A DNA stretch of 64,000 bases from Pontibacter sp. FD36 (GCF_015686655.1 NZ_JADPMP010000001.1:496001-560000), one strand, 5' to 3'; shown: positions 53,714 to 62,464, counted from the stretch's first letter. Numbers and translations: made by a program. Notes: a model not told the origin generated them from the letters alone.

Positions 53714-54768
53714 GTCAGCTTTATTTTAAGGTGCACGGCGTGTCGTTGTTCGTCCTCGTCTATTGTCAGGGTATAGTCCTGTTCATCATAAAACTCACGC
53801 AGGCGGGTTTTGGCATTTTGTATCCCAATGCCATACCCGCGACCACCATGGTGCTTGCGCTTTTTGTTGGAGGTACTGAAGTGAAGCGTATCCTGTTGAT
53901 TCGCGACTGAAATACAGGCAGTTTGTGTCGGGTCGGTAAGGTCACCATGCTTGAAGGTGTTCTCCACAAAAGTGAGTAGGAGCAGCGGCGGAATTTTGCC
54001 CTGTAGCCTGCCGCTGCACTTCATTTGTAAATGGAGTGGATAGCTAAAGCGAAGCTGGTTGAGGGCAATGTACTTTTCGATGTGCTCCACTTCATGCTGC
54101 AGGTCCGTTTTTCCGTCATCGTGTACCCGCTGCAAGGCATAGTGCATTACCTCTGAGAGTAACAACACACCTTCTGAAGCTTTTGGCGATACATCCTGCA
54201 CCGAGTTGTAAATGAAGTTAAGCGTATTGAAGAGCAGGTGCGGACTAATCTGGGCTTGTAGCAAAGCGTTCTGAGAGCGTACCAATCCTTTTTCAAGTTC
54301 AGCTTTTTCACGCTCAGCCTGTAGCCCTTCCAACTCCATCTGATTGATGCGCTTTTGGTTCTTGATGGTCTGACGTAAAAACCAGTAAGCCGTGCTGAAA
54401 CTCAGGAAATAAAAGCAACGCCACGTAGCCCGAAGATACCATATTTTGTCAGGATTAAATTCCCGGGGAACATCACGGAATGGATTGACCAGCTTTTCTA
54501 TGCCAAACTGCATAAGGAGGTAGGCACCTATAATGGCAGGGACTAAAGCCAATAATAGCAGTAGTTTATTATACCGAAGTGTATTGTGTAGTACAACATG
54601 TGCGAAGAAATAAAAAAGGCTAATATTTAAGGTATACCAAATCATCCACTCCCATAGGGCGGTAATGTTAGGATTGATGAGTGTGACAAGCGATACTTCA
54701 TAAAAGATGAAGACAGCCCAGCCCAGAACATGGTATAAAAAGTGACGGTATTTTACGCTTTTAAGCAT
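53710..54768 (-). CDS. LytS/YehU-type sensor histidine kinase (His_kinase family)
   Basis: The 352-residue protein has four membrane helices in the first 130 residues, with little extracytoplasmic sequence. A coiled-coil linker (MELEGLQAEREKAELEKGLVRSQ) precedes the His_kinase box with H177 in ISPHLLFNTLNFIYNSV. The common form is N-PHFLFN; here Ser and Leu replace Asn and Phe. The ATPase region shows LLLTFVENTFKHG and GYGIGIQNAKTRL. It is the partner of the LytTR regulator; the genes overlap by ATGA. Confidence 0.93.
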   Translation of the reverse strand: MLKSVKYRHFLYHVLGWAVFIFYEVSLVTLINPNITALWEWMIWYTLNISLFYFFAHVVLHNTLRYNKLLLLLALVPAIIGAYLLMQFGIEKLVNPFRDVPREFNPDKIWYLRATWRCFYFLSFSTAYWFLRQTIKNQKRINQMELEGLQAEREKAELEKGLVRSQNALLQAQISPHLLFNTLNFIYNSVQDVSPKASEGVLLLSEVMHYALQRVHDDGKTDLQHEVEHIEKYIALNQLRFSYPLHLQMKCSGRLQGKIPPLLLLTFVENTFKHGDLTDPTQTACISVANQQDTLHFSTSNKKRKHHGGRGYGIGIQNAKTRLREFYDEQDYTLTIDEDEQRHAVHLKIKLT

Positions 54769-54987
54769 CCCTAAAACAACGCATTACTTTGCTAACACGC
54801 AACACCATTCATCTACAGCAAAAGACTGTTTGTGTAATATTCTTTCCTCTTTATATAGTTATTTCTATCTTTAGTATAGGTTGGTTGAAAAAGAATAGTG
54901 TAGGCTTATGAGGTATAACCGGTGAGCCTACCTATACTTCCTCTGATCTTCAGCAATTACTGTTATCAAGCATACCTTCTACTGCCA

Positions 54988-56109
54988 ATGAAACAGCTTA
55001 TCCCGAAGAAGTACCTCCTGCCTTTACTCTGCTTATCTTTTCTGTTTTCTTCCTGTAAAAAAGAGCTTGAAGAAGTTGAGGTGGATCCCGTTGTTGCTTG
55101 GGAAGCGCATCAAAAGTTCTTGTATAACCAGCGGTTTATTGCCAATCTGCATGCTGCTGAGGCTGAAGACAGGTTGCAGGTTTTAGGCATGTACATATTC
55201 TCTAGAATATCCCATGCAAGGAAGGGGGCTCAGGTGAGTAATTATGTGCACCCTTTCAGAGACCTGTCACACTACAAGTATCCTATGAACTCCAATATAT
55301 TCACAGGAGCAGAAGATGGCATTTTATATTTCAGATCAGTGAGCGATCCGGTGACTAGTGGAGCAAACCTCAGAATGTATGCTAAGGAAATTGATCCTGA
55401 TTTTCTTGAGTTTGAACTGGTAATGTCTAACGCGCTGGAAAGCATGGCTATCTCAGAGAACAATGTTGCTCTAGTGCCATACAGGTATGCGAATGAGAAA
55501 ACCGGAAGATCTAGTCTGCGGTATTTTCTGGTGAAGCTAGGGGTTGACAAATCCAATCAGAGTTTTAGTAAGATAGTGTTGGAGGAGATTAAGATACTTA
55601 CACCTGCTCAAGAAGGTGGCTTTGTCCGGTATATGCGTTCACACCAGAATAACTTTTATGTTGCCACCGACTGGGGATTCTATAAGATAACGGAAGAAGG
55701 TGAAATTGATTTTCAGATGCCGGATCAGGTAGCTTATGCAACTTTTGAGCATAAAGGCGACCTCTATGCCATTGCCAGACATGGAAGACAACAAACACAT
55801 GCTTTGTTCCGATCTGTATCCGGACAATCCTGGTCTTTGGACGCGCATACCGGGAATGCAGCGGAGTGGTTCAACTATATTGCCATCAGCGACGACGTAA
55901 TACTGGCCTTTCGTAATAGCCAGATATTTGAGGTGGAAGTAGGTATAGATAAGCTGCAGTTAAGAGAACTTGCCAATACCGGCCTGGTAGGCCACATGAT
56001 TACTGCTATAGCTAAAGTGAAGAACAAAATATACATTGGCACCCAGTCTGGTTTGTTCAGCAAAGCAGCAGAACATTTGCTGACTTATAAAGAAGAAGAG
56101 AAGAAATAG
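54988..56109 (+). CDS. Lipoprotein of unknown function, beta-propeller-like
   Basis: The 373-residue protein starts at ATG 54988, placing a lipoprotein signal at the N-terminus (MKQLIPKKYLLPLLCLSFLF, lipobox FSSC, Cys 23). An in-frame ATG at 54922 lacks this logic. Repeating strand patterns (GILYFRSVSDP, NFYVATDWGFYKITEEGEIDF, DLYAIARHGRQQTHALFRS, KIYIGTQSGLFSKAAEH) suggest a propeller or similar repeat fold. No enzymatic motif was recognised. It is transcribed divergently from the LytS-like kinase and may be its target (inference from position only). Confidence 0.7.
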   Translation: MKQLIPKKYLLPLLCLSFLFSSCKKELEEVEVDPVVAWEAHQKFLYNQRFIANLHAAEAEDRLQVLGMYIFSRISHARKGAQVSNYVHPFRDLSHYKYPMNSNIFTGAEDGILYFRSVSDPVTSGANLRMYAKEIDPDFLEFELVMSNALESMAISENNVALVPYRYANEKTGRSSLRYFLVKLGVDKSNQSFSKIVLEEIKILTPAQEGGFVRYMRSHQNNFYVATDWGFYKITEEGEIDFQMPDQVAYATFEHKGDLYAIARHGRQQTHALFRSVSGQSWSLDAHTGNAAEWFNYIAISDDVILAFRNSQIFEVEVGIDKLQLRELANTGLVGHMITAIAKVKNKIYIGTQSGLFSKAAEHLLTYKEEEKK

Positions 56110-56130
56110 CGACTGGAGTAAGGCTAAAAA

Positions 56131-56166
56131 CAAGGCCCCGCCTATGAAACCATAAACGGGGCCTTG
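56131..56166. terminator. Bidirectional terminator between the lipoprotein gene and hldD
   Basis: A perfect 10-bp GC-rich stem (56131-56140 with 56157-56166) has a 16-base loop. On the minus strand TTTTTAG follows, so it mainly serves hldD; on the plus strand CTATACCT follows. Confidence 0.78.
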
Positions 56167-56204
56167 CTATACCTACCGAACCTTAAATCATTCAGCACGC
56201 ATCA

Positions 56205-57170
56205 CTAATAATACTTTCCCTCCATTAGGTAATTCTGCACATAATCCTTCACACCATCTTCTAAGGTATAGAATTCCCGGTTGTAACCGATAGAGCGGAG
56301 TTTACTCATGTTCGCTTCTGTGAAATACTGGTAGTTGTCGCGCAAGTTCTCCGGCGTATCCATAAAGTCGATATTAGGCTCTATGCCCATGGCATCGAAT
56401 GTGTTGAGGGCCAAGGCCATGAAAGTACGGGCCTTGCCAGACCCCAGGTTGTAAATACCGGAATTTTTGCGGTGTTGCATCAGGAACATGCATACCTCTA
56501 CCACATCCTTCACATACACAAAGTCACGCATCTGCTCACCGTCGGCAAAGTCGGGGTGGTGTGAGCGGAAAAGCTTCATGCTGCCTTTTTCCTTGATCTG
56601 GTTGTAGGCATGGAAAATAACGGAAGCCATTTTGCCTTTGTGGTACTCGTTAGGGCCATATACGTTGAAGAACTTCAGACCTGCCCAGAAGAAAGGCTTC
56701 GCGGTTTGCTCCAGTGCCCATATATCGAAATCGTTCTTAGAATCACCGTATGGATTAAGCGGCTTCAGCAAAGGGATAGTAGCTTCTTCATCGTCGTAGC
56801 CGAGGGTGCCAGAGCCATAGGTAGCCGCTGACGAAGCGTATACCAGCGGGATCTGGTATTCGCAGCAGGCGTTCCATACCTGTTTGGAGTAATTGAGGTT
56901 GAGGAGGTCAAACACATCTTTGTTAAACTCCGTGGTATCGGTGCGTGCTCCCAGGTGGAAAATAAACTCTACCTCTTCGTAGTTTTCGTCCAGCCACTCA
57001 AAGAAACCGTCACGGTCTACATACTCTTTTATCCTTTTACCCTTCAGGTTTCCTTCTTTTTTGGCGACAGAGAAATTGTCCACCACCACGATATCATTAA
57101 AATTAGCTGCGTTGAGCCTGCTCACAAGGCAACTTGCAATAAAGCCGGCAGCACCAGTTACAACGATCAT
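56205..57170 (-). CDS. hldD: ADP-L-glycero-D-manno-heptose 6-epimerase
   Basis: The 321-residue short-chain dehydrogenase-type epimerase has a nucleotide-binding motif TGAAGFIAS at the N-terminus (Ala replaces the usual Gly in one position), HLGARTDTTE, ASSAATYGSG, and a catalytic Tyr-Lys in PYGDSKND. FNVYGPNEYHKGKMASV is characteristic of HldD. It makes the heptose precursor for lipopolysaccharide core. It has its own terminator and probably its own promoter. Confidence 0.92.
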   Translation of the reverse strand: MIVVTGAAGFIASCLVSRLNAANFNDIVVVDNFSVAKKEGNLKGKRIKEYVDRDGFFEWLDENYEEVEFIFHLGARTDTTEFNKDVFDLLNLNYSKQVWNACCEYQIPLVYASSAATYGSGTLGYDDEEATIPLLKPLNPYGDSKNDFDIWALEQTAKPFFWAGLKFFNVYGPNEYHKGKMASVIFHAYNQIKEKGSMKLFRSHHPDFADGEQMRDFVYVKDVVEVCMFLMQHRKNSGIYNLGSGKARTFMALALNTFDAMGIEPNIDFMDTPENLRDNYQYFTEANMSKLRSIGYNREFYTLEDGVKDYVQNYLMEGKYY

Positions 57171-57278
57171 AATTCAGTTTTATAGGCTGTAAAGTAATAT
57201 TGCGTTAAATTTACGAAAATAAACGGAGCCGAGGCGTACACCACCTGCTGCTCATTCAATCAGAAACCGATCTATACC

Positions 57279-58175
57279 TTGTATCCATACCTGAACAAGT
57301 TTTTGGCAGTATGCCTGCTGCTCTTTTGCTGCGCTTGCAACCCCGAAAAAAAAGAACAGGCAGGGGAGGAACTGGTACTGCAGGACGACCTGGGACGTGA
57401 TATTAAATTAAAGAGACAGCCAGAACGCGTGATGGCTTTTGCTTCCTCCATGACCGAGATGCTCTTTGCTATTTGCGATACGGCCTCTATTGTCGGAAGA
57501 ACTCCCCAGTGCGACTACCCGGCGGAGGTATACAGCAAGCCTGTCGTAAACAATTATCCGGTCGACTTAGAACAGGTGCTGGCTCTGAAGCCTGACCTGA
57601 TCTTTACAGTGGAAGGTATAACCCCGCTGGATATGGCAGCCCGATTGGAAGAACTAGGTATACCGGTGTACTATCAGAAATACCGCAGCGTGGAGGACAT
57701 TCTGAAAGGTATAGAGGATATCGGTCGCATCATGGACCGTGAGCAACAGGCAAACCACCTGGCCGACTCATTGCGCCAGCAAGTGCAGGAGATAGAGCGC
57801 AGGTATAGCGGACAGCCACAACAGCAGCGGGTGCTGACCATTACCTGGAGTGACCCGATCTATGTATACGGCCAGAACACGATCCTGACAGACCAGTTGC
57901 GCATACTCGGCGCCCAGAATGCCGTAAAGCAGGTATTTGATCAGCCTTATCCGGCCCTGACCCGGGAGTACATTCTCAAACTAAACCCTGATGTTTTATT
58001 GGGAGGGAGTATCGAGCGGCTAGAGCGAGAGTTTTTCAGCCTGTACCCGGAGCTGCGCAAAATTGCCGCTTACCAAAACAAGCGTATCTATGCGCCTACC
58101 GGCAACCTGATCGAGCGGCCGAGCCCACGGGTAGTCGAGTCGATCCGTGAACTTGAAAGCTTCCTGTACCCATGA
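57279..58175 (+). CDS. BtuF/FecB-type ABC transporter substrate-binding lipoprotein
   Basis: The 298-residue protein has a lipoprotein signal (LAVCLLLFCCAC, lipid Cys near 20) followed by a periplasmic-binding-protein-2 domain: DDLGRDIKLKRQPERVMAFASSMTEMLFAICD, VNNYPVDLEQVLALKPDLIF, and GRIMDREQQA. It belongs to the family binding cobalamin, heme or ferric siderophores. The start is TTG at 57279; no in-frame ATG exists ahead of the signal. A CTATACCT copy overlaps the start region. It overlaps the permease gene by four bases. Confidence 0.88.
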   Translation: MYPYLNKFLAVCLLLFCCACNPEKKEQAGEELVLQDDLGRDIKLKRQPERVMAFASSMTEMLFAICDTASIVGRTPQCDYPAEVYSKPVVNNYPVDLEQVLALKPDLIFTVEGITPLDMAARLEELGIPVYYQKYRSVEDILKGIEDIGRIMDREQQANHLADSLRQQVQEIERRYSGQPQQQRVLTITWSDPIYVYGQNTILTDQLRILGAQNAVKQVFDQPYPALTREYILKLNPDVLLGGSIERLEREFFSLYPELRKIAAYQNKRIYAPTGNLIERPSPRVVESIRELESFLYP

Positions 58176-59179
58176 GCAATTCCTTATACTTTGTAGGGGC
58201 AATTCTGCTGATCCTGGTAACACTGGTGTTTGGGCTTCAGGTGGGTACCTTCGAGGTGGACTTGGCTACTGTTTGGCAGGCCGTTTTCCACTACGATCCC
58301 GATAATACGACCCATTTCGCTATTACGCATCTTCGGCTGCCCAGGCTCTTGCTGGCACTGGTGGTAGGGGCTTCGCTGGCTTTTTGCGGTTACCTCATGC
58401 AAGCCATGGTGAACAATGGGCTGGCCGACCCATACCTGCTGGGTACTGCTTCAGGGGCCTCTTTGGGAGCTGTCATCGTGTTCTTCGGCTTTGTCGAAGT
58501 GTCGATCGGAGGTTTTTACATGCCGCCGGTGTTCGCACTAATAGGCGCATTTGTGGTGACGCTGGTAGTAGTGGTGCTCGGTTACCGAAAGCGCCAGCTT
58601 ATACCTGCGCAACTGCTATTGGCAGGTATAGCCATTAGTTCGCTGGTAACGGCTATGGTGGGGCTGCTCACTTTTCTGTCTGATTCAGAAGGAAAGCTCA
58701 AGTCTGTTATATTCTGGTCAATGGGTAGTTTTGAAAGAGCCAGCTGGACGCTGCTGCCATACCCAGCTACGGCACTGCTAGTGGCACTTTTGCTCTTTGC
58801 TTTCCTACAGAAGCAGCTTAACATTTTATTGCTCGGAGCCGACCGGGCACAGGCTCTGGGAGTGAACGTGGCGCAAACCCGTTGGGCCATTTTGGGTACT
58901 GTTTCTATCGTAACAGGCTTTGCAGTGGCTACCTCCGGACCTATTGGTTTCGTGGGCCTCATCATTCCGCACGTTACCCGGGGGCTTATGGGAGCGACTG
59001 GTAGAAGCAACCTGCTTTTCTGTGCTTTTGTGGGTGGTTTGTTCATGCTGCTCTGCGATCTTCTGTCCCGTATTTTATATCCGCCGGCCGGCCTGCCAAT
59101 TGGAATCATTACATCGTTCTTTGGTGTTCCTTTCTTCGTATATTTGCTGTCCCAAAAGAATTATAAGTTTAGCAGTTAA
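58172..59179 (+). CDS. FecCD/BtuC-type ABC transporter permease
   Basis: The 335-residue protein has about ten helices. It shows FecCD family blocks: RLPRLLLALVVGASLAFCGYLMQAMVNNGLADPYLLGTASGA (in sections RLPRLL, GYLMQ, NGLADPYLLG), GADRAQALGV, GPIGFVGLIIPHVTRGLMG and LPIGIITSFFGVPFFVYLL. It forms the membrane channel for the substrate delivered by the preceding binding protein. No ATPase gene follows; the third component must be encoded elsewhere. The next gene starts on the base after its stop codon. Confidence 0.92.
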   Translation: MSNSLYFVGAILLILVTLVFGLQVGTFEVDLATVWQAVFHYDPDNTTHFAITHLRLPRLLLALVVGASLAFCGYLMQAMVNNGLADPYLLGTASGASLGAVIVFFGFVEVSIGGFYMPPVFALIGAFVVTLVVVVLGYRKRQLIPAQLLLAGIAISSLVTAMVGLLTFLSDSEGKLKSVIFWSMGSFERASWTLLPYPATALLVALLLFAFLQKQLNILLLGADRAQALGVNVAQTRWAILGTVSIVTGFAVATSGPIGFVGLIIPHVTRGLMGATGRSNLLFCAFVGGLFMLLCDLLSRILYPPAGLPIGIITSFFGVPFFVYLLSQKNYKFSS

Positions 59180-59596
59180 ATGATTTACGTAAGCAGATTA
59201 GAGCATTTCAATGCAGCCCACAAGCTGCACAACCCGAACTGGTCGTTGGCAAAGAATAAGGAGGTTTTCGGGCCATGTGCGAATACCAACTGGCATGGGC
59301 ACAATTATGAGCTGATCGTGACCGTAAAAGGAAAGCCGGATCCTGACACCGGCTTTGTGATTGACCTCAAAAAGCTGAGCACGCTCATCCGTAAGCACAT
59401 CATCGAGAAGGTAGACCATAAAAACCTCAACCTTGATGTGGCTTTCATGGAAGACAAGCTGGCCAGCACAGAGAACCTGGTGGTAGAGTTCTGGAAGATT
59501 CTGGAGCCCAAAATCGCCGAAATTTCCCAAGCCAAGTTACATAGCCTCAAATTATATGAAACCCCGCGTAACTACGTGGAGTATTTTGGCGAATAA
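59180..59596 (+). CDS. 6-pyruvoyl/6-carboxy-tetrahydropterin synthase family enzyme (PTPS/QueD)
   Basis: The 138-residue protein has zinc ligands H14 (AAHKLH), H39 and H41 (WHGHNYE), the catalytic Cys 33 (GPCANTNWHGH), His-Asp elements in VDHKNLNLD and the substrate Glu in LKLYETPRNYVEY. The spacing Cys-x5-His-Gly-His matches classic PTPS rather than the Cys-x3 spacing of Escherichia coli QueD. It may make 6-carboxytetrahydropterin for queuosine or a related pterin; sequence alone does not decide. It starts directly after the permease stop codon. Confidence 0.88.
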   Translation: MIYVSRLEHFNAAHKLHNPNWSLAKNKEVFGPCANTNWHGHNYELIVTVKGKPDPDTGFVIDLKKLSTLIRKHIIEKVDHKNLNLDVAFMEDKLASTENLVVEFWKILEPKIAEISQAKLHSLKLYETPRNYVEYFGE

Positions 59597-59680
59597 GCAA
59601 TCATAGCCTTTTGGCTATACCTGTTCCGTTGCTTTCTTCGTTTCTGCTCTATCAGGCAGGCCCAAACGCATACACATTAG

Positions 59681-60799
59681 ATGAAATATTACATTATAGC
59701 CGGCGAACGCTCAGGCGATCTGCATGCTTCTAACCTTATTAAGCAGCTACGGATGCAAGACCCGGAGGCTGACATAAGAGGGTGGGGAGGCGATATGATG
59801 CAGGAAGCTGGCATGCACCTGGTGAAGCATTACCAGGAAATGGCCTTTATGGGCTTTGCGGAGGCTGCCGCCAATTTTTTTAAAATACTGGGCTTCCTGC
59901 GCGAGTGCAAAGAGGATATCACAGCCTTCAAACCAGATGTGATCATCCTCGTTGATTATGCCGGCTTCAACATGCGCATTGCTAAGTTCGCGAAAGAGCA
60001 CGGCCTCAAAGTTTTCTATTACATCTCTCCCAAAATCTGGGCCTGGAACCAGGGCCGGGTGCACAAGATCAAGCGCCTCGTAGACCGTATGTTCGTGATC
60101 ATGCCCTTTGAGGAGGAATTCTACGGTCGCTTTGACTACAAAGTAGACTACATTGGCAATCCGGTGGCAGACTCAGTGAACGATCACGTAGTGGCGCCTG
60201 ATTTCAGAGTGCGAAACCACATCCAGAACAACAAGCCTATCATTGCTTTGCTGCCAGGCTCTCGTAAGCAGGAGATTGAAAATATGCTGGATGTTATGTT
60301 GAGTGTACTGCCTTCGTTCCGCGATTATCAGTTTATCGTGGCTGGTGTATCGAACTTCTCGAAAGAGTATTACGAGCAGTACAACAAAGACCCGAATATC
60401 AAGATCGTATACGACCAGACCTATGACCTGCTAGCGCATGCAAAGGCTGCCCTGGTAACCTCAGGTACAGCTACGCTCGAAACGGCTTTGTTTGACGTAC
60501 CGCAGGTCGTGTGCTACAAAACCAGCGCCATCTCTTATGCCATTGGCAAACGTGTAATCAAGGTTCCTTACATTTCGCTTGTTAACCTGATTGCCGATAA
60601 GCCAATTGTAACGGAGCTGATTCAGGAAGACTTTACGGCCAAGAAGATCGTGGCCGAGCTCAAGAGTATACTGTTTGATAAGTATGCCATGCAGAAACAG
60701 AAAGACGGGTACGCGCTTGTAAAGCAGAAGATAGGGGAGTACCGTACAGCTGAGCGTGCCGCAGAGCTGATGGTGGGATACCTGAAGGAGAAAGTATAA
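59681..60799 (+). CDS. lpxB: Lipid-A-disaccharide synthase
   Basis: The 372-residue GT-B-fold glycosyltransferase of family GT19 begins MKYYIIAGERSGDLHASNLIK. It has RGWGGDMMQEAG, VDYAGFNMRIAKFAK, YYISPKIWAWNQGRVHKIK, IGNPVADSV and LLPGSRKQEIENML, all LpxB hallmarks. It joins UDP-diacylglucosamine and lipid X to form the lipid A disaccharide. It lies 84 bases after the PTPS gene, with a CTATACCT copy in the gap, and ends in a strong terminator. Confidence 0.97.
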   Translation: MKYYIIAGERSGDLHASNLIKQLRMQDPEADIRGWGGDMMQEAGMHLVKHYQEMAFMGFAEAAANFFKILGFLRECKEDITAFKPDVIILVDYAGFNMRIAKFAKEHGLKVFYYISPKIWAWNQGRVHKIKRLVDRMFVIMPFEEEFYGRFDYKVDYIGNPVADSVNDHVVAPDFRVRNHIQNNKPIIALLPGSRKQEIENMLDVMLSVLPSFRDYQFIVAGVSNFSKEYYEQYNKDPNIKIVYDQTYDLLAHAKAALVTSGTATLETALFDVPQVVCYKTSAISYAIGKRVIKVPYISLVNLIADKPIVTELIQEDFTAKKIVAELKSILFDKYAMQKQKDGYALVKQKIGEYRTAERAAELMVGYLKEKV

Positions 60800-60832
60800 A
60801 CTGCAATTGCACACAGAGTTGTGCTATACCTA

Positions 60833-60876
60833 AAAAGAGAAGGCCTCAGCTGGATACAGCTGAGGCCTTCTCTTTT
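60833..60876. terminator. Bidirectional terminator between lpxB and clpX
   Basis: A perfect 20-bp stem (60833-60852 with 60857-60876) has a GATA loop and A/T runs at the ends. It serves the two converging genes. Confidence 0.9.
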
Positions 60877-60889
60877 ATCTTGCTATGCC

Positions 60890-62113
60890 TTAGGCAACAC
60901 GTAGCTGCTTCAGGGGTGATTTATCAAACTTGTCGCGGGCATATTCGCCGGTGATCACCAGTTCTTTGGCACCTTCTTCAGACGGCAGCTCAAACATGGC
61001 GTCTGTCATAATACCTTCGCAAATAGAACGCAAGCCTCGGGCACCAAGCTTATACTCGGCAGCTTTCTCTACAATGTAATCCAATGCATCGTCATCAAAG
61101 CTGAGGCTAATGTTTTCCATCTCGAACAGACGCTTGTACTGCTTCACGATAGAGTTCTTTGGCTCTAGCAAGATCAGGCGAAGCGTATCCTTATCAAGTG
61201 GGTTCAAATGGGTCAATACTGGGAGACGACCGATCAGCTCAGGTATAAGTCCGAAGTTTTTCAGGTCTTGGGCAGTCAGGTAACGCAGGAAGTTCTCTTT
61301 CTCTTCTGATTCATCCTGCTTCGACTTAGAGAAGCCAATCGGACGGGTGTTCAGACGGTTCTTGATCAGGCGGTCTATACCTACAAAAGCACCACCGCAA
61401 ATGAACAGAATGTTTTCTGTGTTTACGGTGATCATTTTCTGCTCAGGGTGCTTACGACCTCCTTGCGGCGGTACGTTTACTACAGTACCCTCGAGCAGTT
61501 TCAGCAATGCCTGCTGCACGCCCTCGCCACTCACATCGCGGGTAATGGATGGGTTATCGCTCTTACGAGCAATCTTGTCGATCTCGTCAATGTATACAAT
61601 ACCACGTTCAGCTGCTTCTACATTATAGTCGGCAGCCTGCAGCAGGCGCGTCAGGATACTCTCTACGTCTTCGCCTACATAGCCAGCTTCTGTTAGTACA
61701 GTGGCATCCGCAATACAGAATGGCACCTGCAGAATACCAGCCATCATGCGGGCCAGGTATGTTTTGCCTGTACCGGTTTCACCTACCATGATGATGTTTG
61801 ATTTCTCGATCACGACATCATCGTCGTTGGTGCGCTGCATCAAACGCTTATAATGGTTGTATACTGCTACTGACATTACCTTCTTTGCCTCATCCTGGCC
61901 AACTACAAACTGATCAAGGTACTCCTTCATCTGTTTCGGCTTCATCAGGTTGAACTTCGGCGTGCGGCTGTTGGCGCGTATCTTATTCTCCTCGTTCAGG
62001 ATTTGCTGTGCCTGCCCGATACAACGGTCGCAAATGTGCGCGTTGATACCGGATATCATCACAGATACGTCTTTTTTGTTCTTGCCACAAAATGAGCAGG
62101 TAATTTCAGCCAT
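60890..62113 (-). CDS. clpX: ATP-dependent Clp protease ATP-binding subunit ClpX
   Basis: The 407-residue protein has an N-terminal zinc-binding domain with C6, C9, C28 and C31, Walker A GETGTGKT at 111-118, pore loop GYVG at 144-147, Walker B with D176-E177 in YIDEIDK, and the sensor/arginine region ELIGRLPVL. It unfolds substrates for ClpP. The usual IGF-type ClpP docking loop is represented by GFSKSKQ / IPELIGR surroundings but is not sharply defined by eye. Its own candidate promoter suggests transcription apart from clpP. Confidence 0.97.
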   Translation of the reverse strand: MAEITCSFCGKNKKDVSVMISGINAHICDRCIGQAQQILNEENKIRANSRTPKFNLMKPKQMKEYLDQFVVGQDEAKKVMSVAVYNHYKRLMQRTNDDDVVIEKSNIIMVGETGTGKTYLARMMAGILQVPFCIADATVLTEAGYVGEDVESILTRLLQAADYNVEAAERGIVYIDEIDKIARKSDNPSITRDVSGEGVQQALLKLLEGTVVNVPPQGGRKHPEQKMITVNTENILFICGGAFVGIDRLIKNRLNTRPIGFSKSKQDESEEKENFLRYLTAQDLKNFGLIPELIGRLPVLTHLNPLDKDTLRLILLEPKNSIVKQYKRLFEMENISLSFDDDALDYIVEKAAEYKLGARGLRSICEGIMTDAMFELPSEEGAKELVITGEYARDKFDKSPLKQLRVA

Positions 62114-62164
62114 AAAAAAGTTTGTTCAGAAGATTTTTTGGCCCTCGCGGGTGTAATACAAAAG

Positions 62165-62172
62165 CAAAGGTA
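62165..62172 (-). promoter_or_regulatory. Candidate -7 element of the clpX promoter
   Basis: On the minus strand TACCTTTG exactly matches the Bacteroidota -7 consensus TAnnTTTG, 51 bases before the clpX ATG. No good -33 TTTG lies at the expected spacing. The rest of the 351-base clpX-clpP spacer is AT-rich and holds the clpP terminator. Confidence 0.45.
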
Positions 62173-62402
62173 CAAAATTGAAACCTTATTCAGGTAGTAT
62201 ATTAATCGGGAAAATGTTGATATGGTTATAAAAAGTAACCATAAATTAAAAAATTGCTATTACTGTATCTTGGTGTAAAGTGTTGTTGTACAGGGTTTTA
62301 AGGGCTTAAGCTGTCCACATAGCTCTGTTGATAAATTTTTGAGCAGAGCTTAACCTGCAGGAACATGTATAATTACGGTACAATTCTTTCTTGCTAAATA
62401 AA

Positions 62403-62443
62403 ACAGCAAAGCCCATGCCTGAGTACAGGATGGGCTTTGCTGT
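62403..62443 (-). terminator. Terminator of clpP
   Basis: A perfect 14-bp stem (62403-62416 with 62430-62443) has a 13-base loop and, on the minus strand, is followed by TTTATTTAG. It lies 21 bases after the clpP stop codon. Confidence 0.85.
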
Positions 62444-62464
62444 CAAATGTTGTTCTGAGGATAC

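Noticed and set aside
54922..54987. Start of the lipoprotein gene at 54922
   Set aside because: Only the start at 54988 gives a proper lipoprotein signal with Cys 23.
57171..57278. A cobalamin riboswitch ahead of the BtuF-like gene
   Set aside because: Only about 108 bases are available and no B12-box-like sequence was seen.
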